Assembly (NCBI GenBank): GCA_045113475.1
Contig: JBGUIY010000184.1
Coordinates: forward strand, 1 to 7,818
Length of the DNA stretch: 7,818 nucleotides
Origin: UBA4246 sp045113475
Lineage (GTDB): Bacteria; Bacillota; Clostridia; Christensenellales; Aristaeellaceae
Direction of reading: 5' to 3'
The stretch's first letter is position 1, and each line of letters opens with the position of its first letter. A program made the position numbers and the translations under genes. This document shows positions 1-5,898 of the stretch, piece by piece. Under the pieces are notes generated by a model. That model was not told where the DNA came from and did no database searches. It saw only the letters and a program-made list of their open reading frames with translations.

Positions 1-1
1 G

Positions 2-1663
2 ACGCTGCTTTTGTCGCTGGCGGCAGGGATCGCCTGCGCGGAAGTATCGGTGCCTGTGCGGGTGGCGTACACCGGCAGCATGAGCGGCGATGCCCCGAAG
101 GTGCGCTTTTTTCTTGCGTCGCCGCTGGAGGCCAACGAGCCGTTCGGTCCGGACGGAACGGAGTATTCCCGGGACTGGCTGCGCTTTGAGTGTGATCATA
201 CCTTTTACAAATATCAGCAGAAGCCCGGATCCGTCACGTGGATGATCCCCCTGAGCGCCAGGCATGGCGATATCGAGCTGTATCTGGGGTTTGACGATGC
301 GCTGGGGATCAGTACTGCGTATCTGAACGAGCAGCCTCTTTCGGCGTCTGAACCGGTCACGGCGGACCTTACGGATACGCTGGTCCTGCAGGTGGCCAAC
401 AGCAGCTTGCGCACCCAGCTGCGGCTGATGTTCACCTCGCTGATGGTTGTGGCCGTATCGCTGGAAGACGACATCGGGCGGGATTCCGATACGCCGATGC
501 AGCTGAGTATCACCGATCCGGATTATGCGGACAGCGGCTGGAAAACGCCGACGTTTACTTCGGACGGCGTGTTTTCCACCAGGGGCCTGTCCTCTTCCAG
601 ATATCCCACCAAGCACCCCTACAAGTTCTCCGTGATGCAGAACGGGGAAAAGCATGACGTGCGGATCGCCGGCCTGCGGAAGGACAGCGACTGGATCCTG
701 GACAGCGCCTACAACGACGCCTCCCGGTTCAGGAACCGGGTAGGCATGGATCTGTGGGACGAAATTTACAGGCTGCCCTGGGACAAGACGCTTTCCGGGG
801 CGGTCGGCGGCGCGCCGGCGGAGCTGTACCTGAACGGCAATTACAAAGGCATCTTTATTCTGAATGAGAAGCAGGACCGAAAGCAGGTCGGACTGAAAAA
901 GAAAGAGAAGGGCGGCACCGGCCTGCTGGTGAAAAGCGGGGATTCCGGCGATCTTGAAAAAAGCCCGGCGGGCTTTGTGTCGCTGGGGACCAGCAAGCCC
1001 GGGGCACATGACATCGAAAAGTGGTACAACGTCGAAATCAAATACCCCAAGCCCGAGGACCTGAACAGCGATGATTGGACGGATTTCTATCAAATGACCA
1101 GGCTCGTCATCAGGGGAAACGACGCTGAGTTCGCCGCTCAGATCGGCAATTATCTGGATCTGGACAACCTGGCCCGGTACTATGTGCTGGTCAATGCCCT
1201 GGGCCTGAATGACAACATGCGGAAAAACATGACCTTCGTCCGTTACAGCGGGGAAGGCCGGTTCAGCCAGTTTCAGCTGCTGCCCTGGGATATGGACGCG
1301 GGCTTTGGCCGCACCTATACCTCGCTGAAGCGGAATCCGGAAGAGCCCTATACCAACCGCCTGTTCAAGCGGCTGATCAAGGGCAACGTGGGCGGCTTCA
1401 ACGAGCTGCTGCGCCAGACATGGAACCGGTACCGGCAGACGACGTTCTCGGTGGAGCATGTCATGGCGCTGTTTGAGGGCTATATCGGCAGGATCAGCGT
1501 ATGCGGCGCGGATCAGCGGGAAACCGCCCTCTACGCAAAATTCACTTCTTACATATCCGACAGTTATGGGTATACGCTTGATTTTCAGAAGGAGCTGACC
1601 TATCTCAGAAGCGCCTTGACCAAGCGCTGGTCCTGGTGTGACAGCTATTTCAACGGACTGTAA
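2..1663 (+). CDS. CotH kinase family protein, exported, 5'-truncated by window edge
   Basis: The reading frame is open to the left edge and starts inside a hydrophobic stretch (TLLLSLAAGIACAE), the end of a signal peptide with a plausible ACA|E cleavage site, so the true start lies upstream; a TTG at 11 is not a credible start. Residues below are counted from that TTG. Residues 11-165 form a beta-rich region I do not recognise. The CotH-kinase-like domain follows: a TRGLSSSRYP segment (190-199), GLRKDSDWIL with a downstream SRFRN (221-242), ELYLNGNYKGIFILNEKQ (271-288), RYYVLVNALGLNDN (389-402), and LLPWDMDAGFG (423-433), which matches the WDxDxxFG metal-binding motif of the family. CotH of Bacillus is an atypical protein kinase of spore coat proteins; many Clostridia carry secreted paralogues of unknown substrate. 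Export suggests a surface role here. The gene ends at TAA just before a terminator. The family call is confident; the substrate is unknown. Confidence 0.88.
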   Translation, partial: TLLLSLAAGIACAEVSVPVRVAYTGSMSGDAPKVRFFLASPLEANEPFGPDGTEYSRDWLRFECDHTFYKYQQKPGSVTWMIPLSARHGDIELYLGFDDALGISTAYLNEQPLSASEPVTADLTDTLVLQVANSSLRTQLRLMFTSLMVVAVSLEDDIGRDSDTPMQLSITDPDYADSGWKTPTFTSDGVFSTRGLSSSRYPTKHPYKFSVMQNGEKHDVRIAGLRKDSDWILDSAYNDASRFRNRVGMDLWDEIYRLPWDKTLSGAVGGAPAELYLNGNYKGIFILNEKQDRKQVGLKKKEKGGTGLLVKSGDSGDLEKSPAGFVSLGTSKPGAHDIEKWYNVEIKYPKPEDLNSDDWTDFYQMTRLVIRGNDAEFAAQIGNYLDLDNLARYYVLVNALGLNDNMRKNMTFVRYSGEGRFSQFQLLPWDMDAGFGRTYTSLKRNPEEPYTNRLFKRLIKGNVGGFNELLRQTWNRYRQTTFSVEHVMALFEGYIGRISVCGADQRETALYAKFTSYISDSYGYTLDFQKELTYLRSALTKRWSWCDSYFNGL

Positions 1664-1677
1664 ACAGATATATACCG

Positions 1678-1713
1678 AACCGGCGCAGGGAGAAATCCCC
1701 GGCGCCGGTTTTT
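1678..1713 (+). terminator. Rho-independent terminator of the CotH-family gene
   Basis: A 9-bp perfect stem, AACCGGCGC (1678-1686) with GCGCCGGTT (1702-1710), is extended inside by GGGA/TCCC around a short loop and followed by a T run (1709-1713). It starts 14 nt after the stop codon. It separates the CotH-family gene from the lipase operon. Confidence 0.9.
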
Positions 1714-1781
1714 GTATGTTCGGCTCAAATCCATGCCGGAGGCGGGAAGCACCCAGAAAATAGGTTACGGAGAGGGGATGC

Positions 1782-1798
1782 TGTAGCGGCGGCCCCTG
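1782..1798. repeat. Short dispersed repeat, copy 1 (partial)
   Basis: TGTAGCGGCGGCCCCTG here matches 7742-7758 at 16 of 17 positions. In copy 2 the sequence continues into a symmetrical right arm; here it continues into a different palindrome, so this copy looks decayed or rearranged. Both copies are intergenic. Confidence 0.5.
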
Positions 1799-1817
1799 GG
1801 CATGCCGTGCGCGGTGC

Positions 1818-1847
1818 GGCAGGCCGTCATCGCGGGCCGGGCCTGCC
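1818..1847. repeat. Inverted repeat, 8-bp stem
   Basis: GGCAGGCC (1818-1825) and GGCCTGCC (1840-1847) are perfect inverted copies around a 14-nt spacer. No T run follows directly, so it is not a classical terminator by itself. It may belong to the palindromic repeat cluster that begins at 1782. Confidence 0.5.
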
Positions 1848-1852
1848 CCTGT

Positions 1853-1874
1853 CAGGACGCTGTCCTGTTTGTTT
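1853..1874 (+). terminator. Possible weak terminator hairpin
   Basis: CAGGAC (1853-1858) pairs with GTCCTG (1862-1867) around a GCT loop, and TTTGTTT follows (1868-1874). The stem is short and the T run is interrupted, so termination would be weak. It lies just upstream of the lipase promoter and could limit read-through from the left. It may equally be part of the repeat cluster. Confidence 0.3.
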
Positions 1875-1887
1875 GCCGCAGGCGGTC

Positions 1888-1916
1888 TTTTCATCATACC
1901 CGTTCTATGCTATAAT
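1888..1916 (+). promoter_or_regulatory. Sigma-A-type promoter with extended -10
   Basis: The -10 is a perfect TATAAT (1911-1916) preceded by TGC (1908-1910), an extended -10 element. A 4-of-6 match to TTGACA, TTTTCA (1888-1893), lies upstream with a 17-bp spacer. Transcription would begin near 1923, giving a leader of about 37 nt before the lipase ATG. It likely drives the lipase, GH127 and RdgB-GNAT genes, as no other promoter is visible between them. Confidence 0.75.
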
Positions 1917-1943
1917 CGTTCCTGCAATGACTATATACTTGAA

Positions 1944-1950
1944 GGGAGGT
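1944..1950 (+). promoter_or_regulatory. Ribosome binding site deciding the lipase start
   Basis: GGGAGGT lies 9 nt before the ATG at 1960. No comparable site precedes the upstream start codons in the same frame, and those lie within or before the promoter. Confidence 0.85.
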
Positions 1951-1959
1951 GCCGCCTGC

Positions 1960-2748
1960 ATGAAGACCCGTTATCCCCTGCTGCTGGTGCACGGCTTCGC
2001 CATGAAGGACACCTTTTTCATGCGGTCCTTCGGGCGGATCGACCGGCTCCTCCGCATCCAGGGGTATCAGGTGTACACCAGCAATATCGACGCGGTGGGC
2101 AGCGTGGAGGGCAACGCGGCGCAGCTGAAGGCGGAGATCGGGCGCATCTGTGCCGAAACCGGCGCCGAGAAGGTCAATATCATCGCCCATTCCAAGGGCG
2201 GACTGGATGCCAAGCACATGATCCGCCAGCTGGATATGGCCGGCCGGGTGGCGTCGCTGACGACGCTTTGCACGCCCTTCCGCGGTTCGCCCATCGCCAG
2301 CTTCATCCTGCGTTTCCCCGAATTCGCGGTCCGTTATGCGGCCTGGTGGGTCAACCTGGCCTACCGTATCCTGGGCGACCGCGCGCCGGACAGCTTTACC
2401 GCCTGCCAGGAGATGCGCCGCGTGACGGACGTGAACACCGAAACGCTGCACTGCGGCGGGCAGGTGTTCTGCCAGAGCTTTTCCTCCGCGGTCCGCAAAG
2501 GGGAAAAGGGGCAGGACTTCGTGATGAGCATCCCCCTCATGTTTTCCCGCTGGATCGAAAAGAACCGCCTGACCGACGGCCTGGTGCCGCGGGACTCGGC
2601 GATCTTCGGCGAATACCGCGGGGAAGCGGTGGACGGCTCCGTATCCCATACGGAGATCATCGATTTCATGGTCAGGGACAGCAAGCGGGACAAGATCTAC
2701 GCCTTCTGGTCCGCCCTCTGCGAGGAACTGGTCAACGCCGGGTACTGA
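1960..2748 (+). CDS. Lipase/esterase, alpha/beta-hydrolase fold, family-I-like
   Basis: The product is 262 aa with an intact alpha/beta-hydrolase layout. An oxyanion-hole segment PLLLVHGF (6-13) is followed by the nucleophile elbow IIAHSKGG (74-81) with Ser78. A CTPFRGSPIA segment (104-113) resembles the TPHRGS stretch of family I triacylglycerol lipases. Likely catalytic Asp206 (TDGLVP) and His230 (SHTEI) complete the triad. The elbow is A-x-S-x-G rather than G-x-S-x-G, a variant also known from Bacillus subtilis LipA. The start was chosen by the strong ribosome binding site and by the promoter, which lies inside any longer frame. There is no signal peptide, so the enzyme is probably cytoplasmic, unlike secreted relatives. 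It is first in the operon, 44 nt before GH127, and could act as a deacylase or esterase on imported molecules; the true substrate cannot be read from sequence. Confidence 0.87.
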   Translation: MKTRYPLLLVHGFAMKDTFFMRSFGRIDRLLRIQGYQVYTSNIDAVGSVEGNAAQLKAEIGRICAETGAEKVNIIAHSKGGLDAKHMIRQLDMAGRVASLTTLCTPFRGSPIASFILRFPEFAVRYAAWWVNLAYRILGDRAPDSFTACQEMRRVTDVNTETLHCGGQVFCQSFSSAVRKGEKGQDFVMSIPLMFSRWIEKNRLTDGLVPRDSAIFGEYRGEAVDGSVSHTEIIDFMVRDSKRDKIYAFWSALCEELVNAGY

Positions 2749-2792
2749 ACCCTGGCTTTTACATCACTGTATCTGCAAAAGGAGCCGATCAT

Positions 2793-4736
2793 ATGGACAA
2801 ACGCTTATTCACGCATCCCCTTCCCCTGAAAAGCGTCCGCATCACGGACGGGTTCTGGGGCAATTACCAGCGCAAGGTGCTGAACGAGGTGATCCCCTAC
2901 CAGTGGGAGGCCCTGAACGATCGGGTGCCCGGCGCGGACAGGAGCGGCTGCATCCGGAACTTTGAGATCGCCGCGGGCCGCGCGGCGGGCGAACATATCG
3001 GCTGGGTGTTCCAGGACAGCGACCTGGCGAAATGGCTGGAGGCGGTGGCCTACGCCCTCGTCCTGCGGCCCGATCCGGACCTGGAGCGCCGCATGGACGA
3101 GACCATCGAACTGATCTGCGCCGCTCAGCAGCCGGACGGATATCTGGACACGTACTATATCATCACCGGCCTGGACAAGCGCTTCACCAACCTGCAGGAC
3201 CACCACGAGCTGTACTGCTTCGGGCACATGACCGAGGCGGCGGTGGCATATTATTACGCCACGGGCAAGGACGCCCTGCTGCAGGCGATGATCCGCTATG
3301 CCGACTGCATCGACCGCTGCATCGGCCCGGAGCCGGGTAAGCTGCGGGGCTATCCGGGGCATGAGGAGGCGGAGCTGGCCCTCATCCGCCTGTACGGGAT
3401 CACCCACGATGAAAAGCATCTGCGGCTGGCGAAGTATTTCATCGACGAGCGCGGACAGTCGCCCCTGTATTTCGAGGAGGAGGGCCGCCGGAACGGCAAC
3501 CGGTTCTACTGGCGGGACACCCATTACCGTTATCACTATTACCAGGCCGGCATGCCGGTGCGCGCCCAGAGGAACGCGGACGGGCATGCCGTGCGCGCCA
3601 TGTACCTGCTGTGCGGCGTCGCGGACGTCGCCCGGGTCACGGGGGACGAGAGCCTGCTGGATACCGCGGAGGTCCTGTGGAAGAGCGTCACCCGGCGGCA
3701 GATGTATATCACCGGGGCCATCGGCTCCAGCCACGTGGGCGAGGCCTTCACCTTCGATTACGACCTGCCCAACGACACCGTCTACGGCGAGACCTGCGCA
3801 GCCATCGGCCTGGTGTTCTTCGCGCGGCGGATGCTGGAGCTGCGGCCGAGAGCGGAGTACGCGGACGTGATGGAAAAGGCGCTGTACAACGGCGTCATCA
3901 GCGGCATGTCCCTGGACGGGAAGCGCTTCTTCTACGTGAATCCGCTGGAGGTGGTGCCGGAGGCCTGCGAGAAGGACGAGGGCAAGCGCCACGTGAAGCC
4001 GGAGCGGCAGAAGTGGTTCGGCTGCGCCTGCTGCCCGCCGAATATCGCGCGGCTGCTGGGCTCCGTGAGCCAGTATATGCTGACGGCCCGGGAGGGAGCG
4101 CTGTACGTCCATCTGTATATCGGGGCGGAGCTGGACGCAAGCCTGAACGGGCAGCCTCTGTCCCTGCGCCTGAGCTCCGGCTTCCCCTGGCAGGGCCGGG
4201 CGGAGCTGACCGTCGTATCCGGTTCGGCTTCGGGCCGGATCGCCCTGCGGGTGCCCGCCTGGTGCCGGAATTATACCCTGCGCGTCAACGGTCAGCCTGC
4301 GGACGCCCCCACGGAGGCCGGGTACCTGCTGCTGGACCGGGACTGGCAGCCGGGCGATGCCGTCACGCTGGATTTCGATATGCCGGTCACGCGGATGGCC
4401 GCGGACCCGCGGGTGCGGGAGGATACCGGCAAGGTCGCGGTCACCCGCGGCCCCGTGGTCTATTGCCTGGAGGAGAAGGACAACGGCGGCGCCCTGCATC
4501 TGCTGCGCCTGCCCCGGGACGCCGCTTTTGAGATCCATGACGAGCCGGAACTGCTGGACGGCGTGACCGTGCTGACCGCCCGGGGCCTGCGCCGCAGCGC
4601 GGCCTGGGCGGCGGAAGGGCTGTACGCCCCGGCGGAGGCCTGTGAGGAAGCGGCCCAGACCCTGACCTTCATCCCCTATTACGCCTGGGCCAACCGCGGC
4701 GTGGGCGAGATGTGCGTGTGGGTGAGGGAGGCATGA
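2793..4736 (+). CDS. GH127 beta-L-arabinofuranosidase
   Basis: The 647-aa product has the usual full length for GH127 and aligns by motif with Bifidobacterium longum HypBA1, a retaining beta-L-arabinofuranosidase that uses a zinc-bound cysteine nucleophile. Visible are the N-terminal VRITDGFWG (15-23), the QQPDGYLDTYY stretch (112-122), HxxEAF-like HVGEAF with acid/base candidate Glu317, YGETC with zinc ligands Glu333 and Cys335, and CACCPPN (411-417) with nucleophile candidate Cys413 and zinc ligand Cys414. These sit 4-5 residues before HypBA1 Glu322, Glu338, Cys340, Cys417 and Cys418, so all ligands are kept. The C-terminal half is beta-rich, ending in WANRGVGEMCVW. The start is the ATG 8 nt after AAAGGAG (2778-2784); the frame stays open far upstream only as a shadow of the lipase. 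There is no signal peptide, so it probably works in the cytoplasm on imported arabino-oligosaccharides or glycopeptides. Confidence 0.95.
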   Translation: MDKRLFTHPLPLKSVRITDGFWGNYQRKVLNEVIPYQWEALNDRVPGADRSGCIRNFEIAAGRAAGEHIGWVFQDSDLAKWLEAVAYALVLRPDPDLERRMDETIELICAAQQPDGYLDTYYIITGLDKRFTNLQDHHELYCFGHMTEAAVAYYYATGKDALLQAMIRYADCIDRCIGPEPGKLRGYPGHEEAELALIRLYGITHDEKHLRLAKYFIDERGQSPLYFEEEGRRNGNRFYWRDTHYRYHYYQAGMPVRAQRNADGHAVRAMYLLCGVADVARVTGDESLLDTAEVLWKSVTRRQMYITGAIGSSHVGEAFTFDYDLPNDTVYGETCAAIGLVFFARRMLELRPRAEYADVMEKALYNGVISGMSLDGKRFFYVNPLEVVPEACEKDEGKRHVKPERQKWFGCACCPPNIARLLGSVSQYMLTAREGALYVHLYIGAELDASLNGQPLSLRLSSGFPWQGRAELTVVSGSASGRIALRVPAWCRNYTLRVNGQPADAPTEAGYLLLDRDWQPGDAVTLDFDMPVTRMAADPRVREDTGKVAVTRGPVVYCLEEKDNGGALHLLRLPRDAAFEIHDEPELLDGVTVLTARGLRRSAAWAAEGLYAPAEACEEAAQTLTFIPYYAWANRGVGEMCVWVREA

Positions 4737-4740
4737 AGCC

Positions 4741-5886
4741 GTGGAATTGATCATCGCCAGCAACAACCCGGGCAAGGTGCAGGAATACCGGGATATCCTG
4801 GAGCCGCTGGGCTTCCGCGTGTTTTCCCAGCAGGAGAAAGGCATTTGCCTGGAAGTCGAGGAAACGGGGACGACCTTTGAGGAAAACGCCCGCCTGAAAG
4901 CCCGGGCCGTCTATGATCTGGCCCACTGCGCCGTCATTTCCGACGACAGCGGGCTGCAGGTGGAGGCCCTGGGCGGGGAGCCGGGCATCTATTCCGCCCG
5001 CTACAGGGGGCTGGCGACGGAAGGCGAACGGCGCCAGGCCGTCCTTGATGGCCTGAAGGGATCCGACAGCCGGAAAGCGCGGTTCGTCTGCTGCATCTGT
5101 TATATCGACGCGTCGGGACAGGAGCACCTGTTCAAGGGCGTCTGGAACGGGTCCATCGCAACGGCGGAGGATGGCGCCAACGGCTTCGGCTACGATCCCA
5201 TCTTCATTGCCGAAGACGCCGGCGGCCGGACCACCGCCAGCATGCCGATCTCCTTCAAGGAGAGCCATTCCCACCGGGCGAAGGCCGTCAGCCGGCTGAT
5301 GGCTTATCTCCGCGCTGGCCGCGGGGAAAGGGTGATCCGGGAGGCGAACCTGTCCGACGCCGCCCGGATGCTGGAGATCTATGCGTATTATGTGAAAAAC
5401 ACGGCGGTCACCTATGAAATAGAAGTCCCCTCCCTGGCGGAGTTCCGGGAACGCATGCGCCGCGTCACGGCGCGCTATCCCTGGCTCGTCGTCGAGGAAG
5501 GGGGCATTATCCTGGGCTATGCGTACGCGGGGCCCTTCAAGGGCCGCGCCGCCTATGACTGGTCCTGTGAGATGACGATCTATCTGGATCACGGGGCACG
5601 GCGGCGCGGCCTGGGGCGGGCGCTGTACGGGGCGCTGGAAACGCGGCTCAGGGACATGGGCATCCTGAATCTGTACGCCTGCATCGCCGTACCTGACGAG
5701 GAGGACGAATACCTGACCCGCAGCAGCGCCGATTTCCATGCCCGTCTGGGCTACAGCCTGGCGGGCACCTTCCGGCAGTGCGGCTACAAGTTCGGCCGCT
5801 GGTACAATATGATCTGGATGGAAAAGATCGTCGGCGGCCATTATTCTGATCAGCCCGGGGTCAGGTGGCATACAAGGCAGGAGTAA
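4741..5886 (+). CDS. rdgB: Fusion of XTP/dITP pyrophosphatase (RdgB/HAM1) and PAT-type GNAT acetyltransferase
   Basis: Residues 1-192 are a complete RdgB/HAM1 enzyme, which hydrolyses ITP, dITP and XTP to monophosphates and keeps deaminated purines out of nucleic acids. Visible are ASNNPGK (6-12), EETGTTFEENARLKA (40-54), SDDSGLQVEALGGEPGIYSA (67-86) with base candidate Asp69, NGFGYDPIF (147-155) and SHRAKA (177-182). Residues 198-381 are a GNAT domain of the phosphinothricin/methionine-sulfone acetyltransferase (PAT) type: VIREANLSDA, YPWLVVEE, GYAYAGPFKGRAAYDWSCE (259-277), the acetyl-CoA loop RRRGLGRALY (287-296) and GYKFGRWY (348-355). The linker is only about six residues. Translation starts at GTG, 9 nt after GGGAGG inside the end of GH127, with a 4-nt gap, so coupling is likely. 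Standalone RdgB is about 200 aa and PAT about 170-185 aa, so both halves are full length. The acetyl acceptor is unknown. Confidence 0.93.
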   Translation: MELIIASNNPGKVQEYRDILEPLGFRVFSQQEKGICLEVEETGTTFEENARLKARAVYDLAHCAVISDDSGLQVEALGGEPGIYSARYRGLATEGERRQAVLDGLKGSDSRKARFVCCICYIDASGQEHLFKGVWNGSIATAEDGANGFGYDPIFIAEDAGGRTTASMPISFKESHSHRAKAVSRLMAYLRAGRGERVIREANLSDAARMLEIYAYYVKNTAVTYEIEVPSLAEFRERMRRVTARYPWLVVEEGGIILGYAYAGPFKGRAAYDWSCEMTIYLDHGARRRGLGRALYGALETRLRDMGILNLYACIAVPDEEDEYLTRSSADFHARLGYSLAGTFRQCGYKFGRWYNMIWMEKIVGGHYSDQPGVRWHTRQE

Positions 5887-5898
5887 CTGTCTGTGCTG

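Larger units (their letters stand above)
1714..1887. other. Intergenic region, no gene, GC-rich inverted repeats
   Basis: This stretch between the CotH terminator and the lipase promoter has no credible gene. Its second half is unusually GC-rich and structured: a short repeat copy at 1782-1798, an 8-bp palindrome GGCATGCC at 1799-1806, and two hairpins (1818-1847 and 1853-1867). The first 65 bp show nothing distinctive. An ATG after a purine-rich GGAGAGGGG at about 1779 is followed at once by CTG TAG, so it encodes nothing. A rightward open frame from 1807 joins the lipase frame, but it runs through the promoter and lacks a ribosome binding site. Confidence 0.6.

Noticed and set aside
1798..1813. 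A 16-base exact match with 3582-3597 (starting GGGCATGCC)
   Set aside because: The second copy lies in conserved GH127 coding sequence and is explained by codons for Gly-His-Ala-Val-Arg. With this GC content a chance match of GC-rich 16-mers is plausible and no longer homology flanks it.
1869..2792. A 308-codon N-terminal extension of the GH127 frame over the lipase gene
   Set aside because: The extension has a shadow-like composition and overlaps a real lipase. A good ribosome binding site and a typical GH127 N terminus mark the start at 2793.
2805..4844. A 679-codon open frame on the minus strand across GH127
   Set aside because: It is antisense to a GH127 gene with every catalytic residue in place. 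Its translation is low-complexity in Ala, Gly, Arg, Pro, His and Gln, as expected from reverse reading of GC-rich codons, and it has no recognisable domain.
4669..5871. A 400-codon minus-strand open frame opposite the RdgB-GNAT gene
   Set aside because: It is a shadow of a motif-rich gene on the plus strand, with no domain of its own; high GC leaves few stop codons.
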